From assembly GCA_030666985.1 (NCBI GenBank), contig DAOUWT010000017.1, positions 1-18,916 of the forward strand: a stretch of DNA of 18,916 bases, written 5' to 3'. Position numbers and translations under genes: made by a program. This DNA comes from Chloroflexota bacterium. Lineage in GTDB: Bacteria; Chloroflexota; Anaerolineae; Anaerolineales; UBA11858. The notes under the pieces were generated by a model. It searched no databases, was not told where the DNA came from, and worked only from the letters and a program-made list of their open reading frames with translations. Shown here piece by piece: positions 6,140 to 13,485 of this stretch; the first letter of the stretch is position 1, and each line of letters begins with the position of its first letter.

Positions 6140-7507
6140 ATGCCCGACAACATCGAATCCTCCCCCCCTCCACAGAGTTCTGGCCCCAAAATGCACCCTC
6201 ACAGCCGCGAAGCTGAGGAAGCAGTCATAGGAGCGGTCCTCATCAATCCCGAAGCTTATTACGATGTCGCTCAATTCTTGCAGAGCGACGCTTTTTACAT
6301 TCACAAGCATAAGTGGATTTGGGAAGCCTTCGTGGCCCTGCACGACCGGACTGAAGTCATCGATTTCGTGACCGTCACCGAAGAGCTTGAGCAAATGGGA
6401 CACCTGGCCGATGTGGGCGGAGCCGCTTATATCACCCAACTGACCAACAGCGTCCCCTCCTCCCTCCACGCCGAAGCCTATGGCCGCCGCATAGAAGAGA
6501 CCGCCATTCGCCGCCGCATGATAGAGGCCGCCAACAAAATAGCCAAGCTAGCCCACGAGGAGAACGTCAGTCTCGAGACCGTCATAGACGATTCTGAAAA
6601 GGCTGTCTTTTCCGTCAGCGAACAACGCCTGGGCCGCGATCTAAAACCCATCCGGCAAGTCCTCAGCGATTACTTTGACCGCATCGAGGAACTCTCCCAA
6701 CGCGATGGGGAACTGGTCGGCGTCCCCACCGGCTTCATAGACCTCGATAAAATGCTGGGCGGCTTTCAGGATTCTGACCTCATCATCATTGCGGGCCGTC
6801 CTGGTATGGGCAAAACCGGATTCTTGCTCACCGCAGCCAAAAACGCCGCTCTCAAGCACAAACAACACATCGCCATCTTCTCTATGGAGATGTCCAACGA
6901 GCAACTCGTTCAGCGCATCATCTCCCAAGAAATGGGCGTTGGAACCCATAGATTACGCACCGGAGAGCTTAAAGCTCATGAATGGGGGCTTCTCACCCAA
7001 GCCATCGAAGTCCTCAACGATACACATATTTTCTTGGATGATACTCCGGCCCTCACCCCCATGCAAATCCGAACCAAATGCCGGCGCCTCCACATGGAGC
7101 ACCACCTCGACTTGATCATCGTCGATTATTTGCAGCTCATGACCACCGACCTCCGCACCAATAACCGCGTTCAGGAGGTCTCCGAAATCTCCCGCAACCT
7201 CAAAGTCCTGGCCCGGGAACTGAACGTCCCTGTTCTGGCTGCCGCCCAGCTTTCTCGCGCCGTCGAACAACGCTCCAACAAACGCCCCATCCTCTCCGAC
7301 CTCAGAGAATCCGGAAGCCTGGAGCAAGACGCCGACATAGTCATGTTCATCTACCGCCCCGAAGAATACGACGAAGACACCATCCAGGAAAATTTGGCAG
7401 ACATCATTGTTGCCAAACACCGCAATGGCCCTACCGATACCGTTCAGCTTGTCTTCCGCAAAGAGCTGGCCACCTTCGTAAACGCCGCTCGCGAGGATCG
7501 CGGCTAA
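6140..7507 (+). CDS. dnaB: Replicative DNA helicase DnaB
   Basis: From the ATG at 6140 the product has 455 residues, the usual DnaB length. The N-terminal domain begins at HSREAEEAVIGAVLINP (about 21-37) and the RecA-like domain follows the linker (FIDLDKMLGGF). Walker A is GRPGMGKT (219-226), Walker B LIIVDYLQ (325-332), and the arginine-finger region is DIVMFIYRPEEY. DnaB is the hexameric 5'-3' helicase that unwinds the fork ahead of the polymerase. The frame is open upstream to an ATG at 6059, but those 27 residues would be encoded by the heptamer array and precede the usual start of homology, so I prefer 6140. No Shine-Dalgarno precedes either start. The DnaD-like and DnaC-like genes follow on the same strand. 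Confidence 0.93.
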   Translation: MPDNIESSPPPQSSGPKMHPHSREAEEAVIGAVLINPEAYYDVAQFLQSDAFYIHKHKWIWEAFVALHDRTEVIDFVTVTEELEQMGHLADVGGAAYITQLTNSVPSSLHAEAYGRRIEETAIRRRMIEAANKIAKLAHEENVSLETVIDDSEKAVFSVSEQRLGRDLKPIRQVLSDYFDRIEELSQRDGELVGVPTGFIDLDKMLGGFQDSDLIIIAGRPGMGKTGFLLTAAKNAALKHKQHIAIFSMEMSNEQLVQRIISQEMGVGTHRLRTGELKAHEWGLLTQAIEVLNDTHIFLDDTPALTPMQIRTKCRRLHMEHHLDLIIVDYLQLMTTDLRTNNRVQEVSEISRNLKVLARELNVPVLAAAQLSRAVEQRSNKRPILSDLRESGSLEQDADIVMFIYRPEEYDEDTIQENLADIIVAKHRNGPTDTVQLVFRKELATFVNAAREDRG

Positions 7508-7519
7508 TTGAGGTCAGTG

Positions 7520-8254
7520 ATGAAATTCAAAGGATTTCCATCCGGGAAAGTGCGCTTCACCTCCCTCCCCACCCTTTTTTTCAGCGAGCTGCTTCCCCAA
7601 ATTAAAAACATCCACGAGCTAAAAGTGACCCTGTACGCCTTGTGGCAAGTCACCCGCATGGAGGGTTCTTTTCGATACCTGCGGGAGATAAATTTCTCCG
7701 GGGACACGCGCTTCATGAAGGGGATGGGGGGGACCCCGCGTGAACGAACCCTGGCCCTGGGGGAAGGCCTGGCCCTGGCGGTGGAGCGGGGGACTCTCCT
7801 CAGGGTTAGCGCTCCCCCACCCAGCGAGGCAAGCCCCCCCCCCCCTTCCCCCCCTGGTAAACGTCCCCTCTATTTCTTCAACTCCCCCCAGGGCCGGGCC
7901 GCCGTCAAGGCCATCCAGGAGGGAACCTGGCGCCCCGGGTCAGGCCCTCCCCCCAGCCCGAACCTGAGCCTGGAACGTCCCAACATTTTTCAGCTTTACG
8001 AAAGCAATATTGGCCCGCTTACCCCCCTCATTGCCGACACCCTCCGCGATGCTGAAGACACTTATCCCGAAACCTGGATTCAAGAAGCTGTTGAAATTGC
8101 CGTCGAAAACAATGTCCGCAAATGGAGATATATAGAAGCGATTTTACGTAGTTGGAAAGAAGAAGGCCGCCATGAAAGAAAAGATAGAAGACATCCTGAA
8201 AGAGACCGTCAAAAATATATCGATGACGAGTTCTTCGAATACACAGAACATTAG
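7520..8254 (+). CDS. DnaD domain protein, probable replication initiation factor
   Basis: The product has 244 residues from the ATG at 7520, which has GAGG six bases upstream; a TTG at 7508 in frame is less likely. The N-terminal part (about 1-90) resembles the winged-helix region of DnaD-like proteins. A Pro-rich low-complexity linker (about 97-145), encoded partly by a C12 run, leads to the C-terminal DnaD/DnaB2 domain: NIFQLYESNIGPLTPLIAD (about 156-174), then the helices and EIAVENNVRKWRYIEAILRSWKEEG. In Firmicutes such proteins bridge the origin or restart site and the helicase loader. It starts 12 bases after dnaB and overlaps the next gene by 83 bases, so the three are probably one unit. 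Confidence 0.85.
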   Translation: MKFKGFPSGKVRFTSLPTLFFSELLPQIKNIHELKVTLYALWQVTRMEGSFRYLREINFSGDTRFMKGMGGTPRERTLALGEGLALAVERGTLLRVSAPPPSEASPPPPSPPGKRPLYFFNSPQGRAAVKAIQEGTWRPGSGPPPSPNLSLERPNIFQLYESNIGPLTPLIADTLRDAEDTYPETWIQEAVEIAVENNVRKWRYIEAILRSWKEEGRHERKDRRHPERDRQKYIDDEFFEYTEH

Positions 8255-9539
8255 CACGCACTCCCTGCCGGGCGACCCGGATTGCGAGATATGCGGGGGG
8301 ACGGGCTATGTGCGGCGAGACCTTCCGGTTGGGCACCCTGATTTTGGGAAGATAAGCATTTGCAAGTGTCGTCAGGGCGAGGTGCAGCAGAAAGTCCGCG
8401 ACCGGCTCTTTAGGTTGAGCAATCTTGACGAACTCAAACACCTTACCTTCGAGAACTTTGAATCTGGCGGACGAATTGGAACAGCCCCGGCCCAGTCCAA
8501 ATCTTTGGAAAGCGCTTTTAATACCGCCCAGCGATTTTCGCGCACTTTAGAGGGTTGGCTGCTCCTCCAGGGGCGCTTCGGGTGTGGCAAAACCCATCTG
8601 GCGGCGGCTGTCGCCAACTACGTGGTAGATATGGGAATTCCTACCCTCTTCATCACCGTCCCCGATTTATTAGACTCCTTGCGGTTTTCTTATGATGACC
8701 CCACTACCTCATTTTCTCAGCGTTTCGAAGACATCCGCCGGGCCGAGTTGTTGGTCATGGATGATTTTGGGACCCATAATGCCACTCCCTGGGCGCAGGA
8801 GAAATTATTCCAGATACTCAACTATCGCTACATCAACCACCTGCCCTTGTTGGTGACTACAAATTTGGCCCTGGACCAGCTTGAAGGGCGCATCCGTTCC
8901 CGCCTGCAGGACCCTGAGCTTGTCACCCGCGTTCAGATGCAAGCCCCCGATTACAGGCGTCCCAGCGATGATACCGGCCACCCAGAGCTTTCCTCCCTGT
9001 CTTTATTGGGAAACCGCACTTTTGGCAATTTCAGCCTCCGTAAAAACGAGACTTTGGAAAAAAACGATATTAAGAGCCTCGAAAAAGCCTTCCGCGCGGC
9101 CCAAAAGTATGCCGAGCATCCCAAAGGATGGCTGGCTTTTATTGGCCCCTACGGGTGCGGAAAAACCCACCTGGCGGCGGCTATTGCCAACTACCGGGCT
9201 GGGTTGGGCACTCCCCCTCTTTTCATCATGGTCCCAGACTTGTTGGACCATCTCCGGGCTACTTTTAACCCCAACAGCAATATCAGCTACGACCGGCGTT
9301 TTAACCAGATTAGGAACTCTGATCTCCTGATCCTGGACGATTTGGGCACCGAATCAATGACGCCGTGGGTGAAAGAGAAGCTCTACCAGTTGTTCAATTA
9401 CCGTTATAACGCCCACCTCCCCACCGTGATCACTTCAGCCGACTACCTGAGCGAAATAGACCCCCGCATCCGCAGCCGCATGTTGGATAGGCGTATTTGC
9501 ACAGTCTATAACATCACTGTGCCCGCTTACCGGGGGTGA
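8172..9539 (+). CDS. DnaC-like helicase loader with two tandem AAA+ domains
   Basis: The product has 455 residues, nearly twice a normal DnaC/DnaI. A zinc-finger-like module comes first (C38, C41, C64, C66, with GGTGYV). AAA+ domain 1 has Walker A GRFGCGKT (134-141), Walker B LLVMDD (193-198), a VTTN sensor (228-231) and RIRSRL. Domain 2 repeats the same order: GPYGCGKT (325-332), LLILDD (385-390), ITSA (420-423) and RIRSRM. A linker of about 60 residues joins them. Both nucleotide sites look intact, although the domain 2 sensor has Ser-Ala instead of Thr-Asn. The two Walker A regions are also close at the DNA level (about 37 of 42 bases), so an internal duplication is likely. AGAAGG precedes the ATG, inside the DnaD-like gene. 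The role inferred from neighbours is loading DnaB; the double form is unusual. Confidence 0.88.
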   Translation: MKEKIEDILKETVKNISMTSSSNTQNISTHSLPGDPDCEICGGTGYVRRDLPVGHPDFGKISICKCRQGEVQQKVRDRLFRLSNLDELKHLTFENFESGGRIGTAPAQSKSLESAFNTAQRFSRTLEGWLLLQGRFGCGKTHLAAAVANYVVDMGIPTLFITVPDLLDSLRFSYDDPTTSFSQRFEDIRRAELLVMDDFGTHNATPWAQEKLFQILNYRYINHLPLLVTTNLALDQLEGRIRSRLQDPELVTRVQMQAPDYRRPSDDTGHPELSSLSLLGNRTFGNFSLRKNETLEKNDIKSLEKAFRAAQKYAEHPKGWLAFIGPYGCGKTHLAAAIANYRAGLGTPPLFIMVPDLLDHLRATFNPNSNISYDRRFNQIRNSDLLILDDLGTESMTPWVKEKLYQLFNYRYNAHLPTVITSADYLSEIDPRIRSRMLDRRICTVYNITVPAYRG

Positions 9540-9568
9540 AGCGGTGTGTCCTCCTGCGGGGATACTTC

Positions 9569-9604
9569 AATGCACAGGTGCAAGTTGGAGATGTGCATTG
9601 CACC
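9569..9604. repeat. Small inverted repeat with TGCA-rich arms
   Basis: AATGCAC (9569-9575) pairs with GTGCATT (9593-9599), and GGTGCA (9578-9583) alternatively with TGCACC (9599-9604). TGCA-rich strings of this kind recur at 9640-9655, 9845-9879 and 16053-16087, so it is probably a diverged relative of that family. Confidence 0.4.
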
Positions 9605-9700
9605 TTCTTTTGGGCGCGTTGCACATCGGTTCTACCGCTTCAGGTGCAACGCACTTCTGTACGATACATAGGGTAACCGTTCACCCCCCTGTTTCCCAAA

Positions 9701-9801
9701 GGATAGTAAAGGTGTCCTTCGCGAAGCATAGCCTTGGGCTGCACCGAACGCCACCGCTCGGTTGCGCCAGCGGCGTGCCTACGGCAAAACCTTTGCTATC
9801 C
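9701..9801. repeat. Imperfect inverted repeat of about 100 bp
   Basis: GGATAGTAAAGGT (9701-9713) is complementary to ACCTTTGCTATCC (9789-9801) at 12 of 13 positions. Between them further pairing is possible (ACCGA with TCGGT around 9743-9762). No coding sequence is present. The whole could be a small non-autonomous palindromic element. The gap 9540-10060 holds this, other repeats and the promoter of the 10061 gene, but no credible gene. Confidence 0.5.
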
Positions 9802-9844
9802 CGTGGAAATTGTTTACAAAGCCGATTTCGCGTGCTTCTGCAGG

Positions 9845-9879
9845 TGCAACACACTTCTAAAGTCATGAAGTGCAATGCA
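9845..9879. repeat. Interspersed 35-bp palindromic repeat, copy 1
   Basis: The 35 bases begin TGCAACACACTTCTAA and end CATGAAGTGCAATGCA. They match the reverse complement of 16053-16087 at 31 of 35 positions. The two halves are themselves imperfect inverted repeats (GTGCAAC...CACTTC versus GAAGTG...). Confidence 0.75.
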
Positions 9880-9893
9880 CTTGCAAAAATCAT

Positions 9894-9922
9894 TTGCAAT
9901 TTTCGACAACTTAAGTTACACT
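9894..9922 (+). promoter_or_regulatory. Candidate promoter of the three-repeat secreted protein
   Basis: TTGCAA (9894-9899), 17 bases and TACACT (9917-9922) make a fair promoter. It carries a perfect palindrome AACTTAAGTT (9908-9917), and AGTTAC (9914-9919) is inverted as GTAACT (9926-9931) across the -10, possibly a repressor site. The transcript would have a leader of about 130 bases containing the hairpin at 9974-9997. Confidence 0.45.
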
Positions 9923-9973
9923 AAAGTAACTCAACAGTCACGGCTCTTTGGGGCCTCGCGTGGCGTTCGGCTC

Positions 9974-9997
9974 GGCTCAGATTGGCAAGTCTGAGCC
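9974..9997. repeat. Hairpin GGCTCAGA/TCTGAGCC in the leader of the 10061 gene
   Basis: Two perfect 8-base arms (9974-9981, 9990-9997) enclose eight bases. It has no T tract, so it is unlikely to terminate. It may be one more interspersed palindrome, or a structure in the mRNA leader. Confidence 0.5.
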
Positions 9998-10060
9998 ACG
10001 ATTGGAGCGGATGCCGCAAAACCCTAGAGAACCACAGTTATTTATTGGGAGGGATGTAAA

Positions 10061-11161
10061 ATGAAACGCTTAACCTTATTGGCTATTATTGCCATACTTG
10101 TCGCATTTCCTGTTGCGGCCTTCGCGCACAGCCTTGCCCAACCGGCTGAAAATCAGGTGATGACTGTCCCAGCAGCGGAACCTCAAACTATCCCTACGTT
10201 TGTGATCACTGATGTTGTCCAGGATTCAACCGTTACTATTCTGACGTCGAATTTGCCAGCGAGTGACACTTTCGAGGTTCACATGAACTTTTATGGGACG
10301 CAGGGGATTGGCGGAACCATAGTTGATACGATCAACAGTGGGGCAGGAGGGATGCTCCCGTTGACGTTCTCGATCCCGGCTGTCTTCCACGGGCAATATA
10401 AAATTGCTATCCGTTTGGTGAGTCCCACTTCGGGGTACTTCGCTTATAACTGGTTTTACAATAATACGACCGGAGGAGGCGGTGGCGGCGGCGGTGGAAT
10501 TCCGCCTGGTTACAGCGGCTACCCCACTTTTGGGATTACGGATGTCACCGAAGACGTGGATGTGACTATTCAGGGTTTGAACTTCCCCCCCGGCGAGACC
10601 TTTGATGTACGTATGAATTATTACGGCACCTTAGGGGTGGCAGGGCACATTGTCGAGACCATAATAGTTGAGCCAGATGGCTCTCTGCCCGACAGCACTT
10701 ATGATATCCCCGCCTTTTTGCATGGGGAATACAAAATTGCTATCCGCCTGGAAAGTTCCACCTCAGTGTATTATGCCTATAATTGGTTTTACAATAACAC
10801 AACGGGGGGAGGGGGAAGCGGCGGTGGCGGTATTCCTCCCACTTACAGCGGATACCCGACCTTTTGGATCTTAGCCGTAACTCAAAATCAAGCCGTCCAG
10901 ATCGTTCCCTCGAATTTCATCCCTAATGACACATACAACGTGCGTATGAATTATTATGGGACGGCTGGATACGCTGGCACTGTGGTTGACACGATCACGG
11001 TTGCGGCAGATGGCTCTCTTCCCGACACTACTTATGCTATTCCGGGCTTCCTCAGTGGCCAGTATAAGATAGCCATTCAACTGGAAAGTCCTACTACGGG
11101 CTACTTTGCCTATAACTGGTTTTATAACAACACCACTTCTCCGCCGGCCCCTGCGCCTTAA
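10061..11161 (+). CDS. Secreted protein of three beta-rich repeats with Gly linkers
   Basis: The product has 366 residues. Residues 1-22 form a signal peptide (MKRLTLL..., cut near AFA-HS). Three repeats of about 93 residues begin at PTF45, PTF155 and PTF266. Each contains a V/I-T-V-T-I strand, N(F/Y)YGT, an IVxTI strand, a PDGSLP-like turn, I-P-x-F/V-x-x-G-x-YKIAI and ends YNWFYNNTT. Glycine-only or Gly/Ser linkers (about 138-146, 249-257) followed by IPPxYSGY join them, and the protein ends with a short Pro/Ala tail. No anchor is visible, so it is probably released or held non-covalently. The repeats look like Ig-like beta sandwiches. GGGAGGG precedes the ATG. Function is unknown. Confidence 0.82.
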   Translation: MKRLTLLAIIAILVAFPVAAFAHSLAQPAENQVMTVPAAEPQTIPTFVITDVVQDSTVTILTSNLPASDTFEVHMNFYGTQGIGGTIVDTINSGAGGMLPLTFSIPAVFHGQYKIAIRLVSPTSGYFAYNWFYNNTTGGGGGGGGGIPPGYSGYPTFGITDVTEDVDVTIQGLNFPPGETFDVRMNYYGTLGVAGHIVETIIVEPDGSLPDSTYDIPAFLHGEYKIAIRLESSTSVYYAYNWFYNNTTGGGGSGGGGIPPTYSGYPTFWILAVTQNQAVQIVPSNFIPNDTYNVRMNYYGTAGYAGTVVDTITVAADGSLPDTTYAIPGFLSGQYKIAIQLESPTTGYFAYNWFYNNTTSPPAPAP

Positions 11162-11252
11162 ATGGGGCACGGACGCTCTGCGTACGGTGTACAACCCATA
11201 GGCTGTGCCTCCGGCAAACGCGGGTAAACATTCACCATCCCCTACACATGGC

Positions 11253-11291
11253 AGACCTCCGAGGTTTTTGGAGTGCAAACCTCGGAGGTCT
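11253..11291. repeat. Interspersed palindrome AGACCTCCGAGGTTT, second copy
   Basis: AGACCTCCGAGGTTT (11253-11267) pairs perfectly with AAACCTCGGAGGTCT (11277-11291). The same arms, slightly shortened, form the hairpin at 785-820. It lies in the convergent gap between the 10061 gene and metG and may help end transcription of the former. Confidence 0.8.
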
Positions 11292-11359
11292 TGGATAGAG
11301 GGAGAACACTTACAAACGCGGAGTTTTGCACACCTGAGGCGAAACACGGATTTTAAATA

Positions 11360-11394
11360 AAACAACCCCCTGTCATAATGACAGGGGGTTGTTT
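11360..11394. terminator. Bidirectional terminator between the 10061 gene and metG
   Basis: AAACAACCCCCTGTCAT (11360-11376) is fully complementary to ATGACAGGGGGTTGTTT (11378-11394), a long stem with a minimal loop and A/T-rich flanks on both sides. On the minus strand it is followed by TTTTATTTAAAA. It serves the convergent genes ending at 11161 and 11403. Confidence 0.85.
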
Positions 11395-11402
11395 GGTATC
11401 TC

Positions 11403-13217
11403 TTACCCCAAACGCTGCCGCTCTTCTTCGGCCACGCTCTTATCCAGTTTCCGGAAAAGAGGTTCTGGTTTTCGGATTTCCCCTCCGGGCAGTAAGTTGC
11501 TCTGTTTCCAGACCCTAAAGGTCTTAACGTCCTTGAGACCTTTAGGGTCTTGGGGGGTATTAGGAAGGTAACGAAGCACATCATGTTCGCCTAGATTGTC
11601 GGTGTGAGTGTCTACTACCTGCTCTCCAAATAGCGGCTCTGTGTATCCCAGTGTGCGGTGTAATTGTTCGCAGGTGAAGGGCAACACAGGGGCCAAGAGT
11701 ACCTTGATGGAATCGATAGCCTTGATGGCGGTGTAGACCGTTGTCGCGGCGGTAGTTTTGTCTTTCTTGATCTCGAACCAGGGAGCCATCTCGTCCAGGT
11801 ATTTATTGACGTCTCGGGCTAAGTTCATGGTTTCTCTCAGGGCGGCTCGCAGCTTTACTTTGTCGTAGAGTTCGCTAACCTCATCGAAGCCGGTTTCTAC
11901 TTTGTTGAGGATATCTTTATCCCCTGGGCGGAGGTCTCCCGGGGTGGGGATGTGTCCATCCCAGTTTTTGTGAGCAAAGGAGAGCACCCGGTTGACCAGA
12001 TTTCCCCAGGTGGCGACCAAAACGTTGTTATTAAGGGCTACAAAATTATCCCAATCCCATTCGCTGTCCTGGGTTTCTGGCATGTTGGCCGTCAAATAAT
12101 ACCGCAGGGGATCAGGGTCATAGCGCGAAAGGAAATCCAGCACATCCACCATCCAATTGCGGCTCCCGGAAATCTTTTTCCCTTCCATGTTCATGAATTC
12201 ATTAGCCGGTACGTCGTAGGGCAGCGTCAGCCGCAGACCTTCTTCTTCCACGAAGATCTTTCCAAACATATCACCAACTCCATGCAGTTCCGCAGGCCAA
12301 ATCACGGCATGGAAGGGGATATTGTCCTTGCCGATGAAATAATAAGCGCGGCTGTCTGGGTCGCACCACCAAGTTTTCCATGCTTCTTCATCTCCGGTGA
12401 TCTTGGCCCACTCAATGGATGAGGCTAAGTAACCGATGACGGCCTCGAACCATACGTAGAGGCGTTTCCCCTCCCAACCCTCAACGGGGACGGGGATGCC
12501 CCATTTCAGGTCGCGGGTGATTGCTCTCCCATGCAGGTCTTTGGCCAGGATTTGCCCCAGGGATTGGCGGAGCACGCTGGGACGCCAATAATCCTCCCGC
12601 TCCTTGAGGAATTTCACGATCACCGGCTGTAGAGCGGCAAGGTCAAGGTAAAAGTGCTCCGTCTCCCGTAATTCGGGTTTAGAGCCATCAACCTTGGAAC
12701 GAGCATCAATGAGTTGGTTGGCTTCTAATAAGCTGCCGCACCCATCACATTGATCACCCCGTGCGCCCTCATAGCCGCAGAGATAGCAAGTGCCCTCGAC
12801 ATAGCGGTCAGGTAAAAAGCGGCTTTGGGCAACAGAGTACCACTGTTCCTGAGTCTCCCTGTATAGATACCCGTTTTCTTTGAGAGCTGTGAACATGGTT
12901 TGGGCGACCTTGAAGTGGTTTTCTGTATGGGTGGTGGTGAAGATGTCATAGCTCAGTCCCAATTTTTGGAAAAGCTCCAGGAATTCAGTATGGAATGTTT
13001 TATAAACATCTTCTGGGCTTAAGCCTTGCTCATCGGCCCGAACGGTGATAGGCGTCCCGTGCGAGTCTGAGCCGGAGACCATCAAAACCTTGTTTCCCAG
13101 CAGACGATGAAAACGGGCATAGATATCGGCCGGCAGATAAGAGCCGGTGACGTTTCCAACATGGATATGGGCGCTGGCATAAGGCCAGGCCGCGGCGACA
13201 AGTATGTTTTCGGTCAT
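11403..13217 (-). CDS. metG: Methionyl-tRNA synthetase
   Basis: The product has 604 residues. It attaches methionine to initiator and elongator tRNA-Met. The HIGH-type motif is H17-I-H-V-G-N22, preceded by WPYASA; the zinc knuckle has C144, C147, C157 and C160; WFEAVIGY (256-263) and the KMSKS-type loop, here KKISGSRNW (347-355), are in place. The anticodon-binding helical domain fills the C-terminal third; no tRNA-binding EMAP-like extension follows. Residues 556-570 are encoded by a 41-bp palindrome and appear inserted between the end of the helical domain and the conserved KPEPLFRKLD tail. AGGAGAG lies before the ATG. No convincing promoter lies between the upstream terminator (13265-13292) and this start, so expression probably depends on read-through. 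Confidence 0.95.
   Translation of the reverse strand: MTENILVAAAWPYASAHIHVGNVTGSYLPADIYARFHRLLGNKVLMVSGSDSHGTPITVRADEQGLSPEDVYKTFHTEFLELFQKLGLSYDIFTTTHTENHFKVAQTMFTALKENGYLYRETQEQWYSVAQSRFLPDRYVEGTCYLCGYEGARGDQCDGCGSLLEANQLIDARSKVDGSKPELRETEHFYLDLAALQPVIVKFLKEREDYWRPSVLRQSLGQILAKDLHGRAITRDLKWGIPVPVEGWEGKRLYVWFEAVIGYLASSIEWAKITGDEEAWKTWWCDPDSRAYYFIGKDNIPFHAVIWPAELHGVGDMFGKIFVEEEGLRLTLPYDVPANEFMNMEGKKISGSRNWMVDVLDFLSRYDPDPLRYYLTANMPETQDSEWDWDNFVALNNNVLVATWGNLVNRVLSFAHKNWDGHIPTPGDLRPGDKDILNKVETGFDEVSELYDKVKLRAALRETMNLARDVNKYLDEMAPWFEIKKDKTTAATTVYTAIKAIDSIKVLLAPVLPFTCEQLHRTLGYTEPLFGEQVVDTHTDNLGEHDVLRYLPNTPQDPKGLKDVKTFRVWKQSNLLPGGEIRKPEPLFRKLDKSVAEEERQRLG
11510..11550. repeat. 41-bp palindrome inside metG
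   Basis: AGACCCTAAAGGTCT (11510-11524) and AGACCTTTAGGGTCT (11536-11550) are perfect inverted 15-base arms around 11 bases. The arms share the outer AGACC...GGTCT with the palindromes at 785-820 and 11253-11291. On the minus strand it is read in frame as residues 556-570 of MetG. Confidence 0.85.
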
Positions 13218-13264
13218 AATAGCTCTCCTATAGAAAAAATTCGTCTATGGCGAATCCCTTCAAC

Positions 13265-13292
13265 AAAAAAGGCTGTCCAAATTTGGACAGCC
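13265..13292 (-). terminator. Intrinsic terminator/attenuator upstream of metG
   Basis: On the minus strand GGCTGTCC-AAATTT-GGACAGCC (13292-13271) is a perfect stem followed at once by T6 (13270-13265). It sits 25 bases after the stop of the Met-rich leader ORF and 48 bases before the metG start. The 5' arm GGCTGTCCAAA (13292-13282) can alternatively pair with TTTGGGCAGCC (13349-13339) inside the leader ORF: 11 pairs with one G-U. That segment can in turn pair with GGTTGC (13414-13409) further upstream. This is the three-way layout of a classical attenuator. Confidence 0.8.
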
Positions 13293-13317
13293 CGGTGATT
13301 AGCGTTTTTCAAGAGGA

Positions 13318-13443
13318 TCAGTGTTCTCTTCTCTTGGCGGCTGCCCAAACTTTTGCGCACATCATCATGCGCATCTTCATACCCATGATTATCACCATGG
13401 ACATCATAGCAACCGACATCATCAAAAAAACGTAAGTGGACAT
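13318..13443 (-). CDS. Met-rich 41-residue ORF, probable leader peptide of metG
   Basis: The minus strand reads MSTYVFLMMSVAMMSMVIIM, then GMKMRMMMCAKVWAAAKRREH, then TGA. Twelve of 41 codons are ATG (1, 8, 9, 13, 14, 16, 20, 22, 24, 26, 27, 28). AGGAG lies 11 bases before the start and a strong promoter (13514-13486) starts transcription about 36 bases upstream. An intrinsic terminator follows the stop and metG follows that. My reading is a leader peptide: ribosomes short of charged Met-tRNA stall on the Met codons and prevent termination ahead of metG. The alternative is a real small membrane protein, since residues 4-21 are hydrophobic enough to span the membrane and the tail is basic. The two roles do not exclude each other. 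Confidence 0.72.
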   Translation of the reverse strand: MSTYVFLMMSVAMMSMVIIMGMKMRMMMCAKVWAAAKRREH

Positions 13444-13485
13444 TGTTGTAAATTCTCCTGTATAAAGCATTCTATCCTGACTTTG

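Noticed and set aside
9544..9924. 126-residue plus-strand ORF in the gap after the double AAA+ gene
   Set aside because: It is made of TGCA-rich palindromes and the 100-bp inverted repeat, has no ribosome-binding site and shows no domain.
10871..11584. 237-residue minus-strand ORF
   Set aside because: It runs antisense to the secreted-protein gene, through a strong terminator and over the end of metG in another frame; its content is not protein-like.
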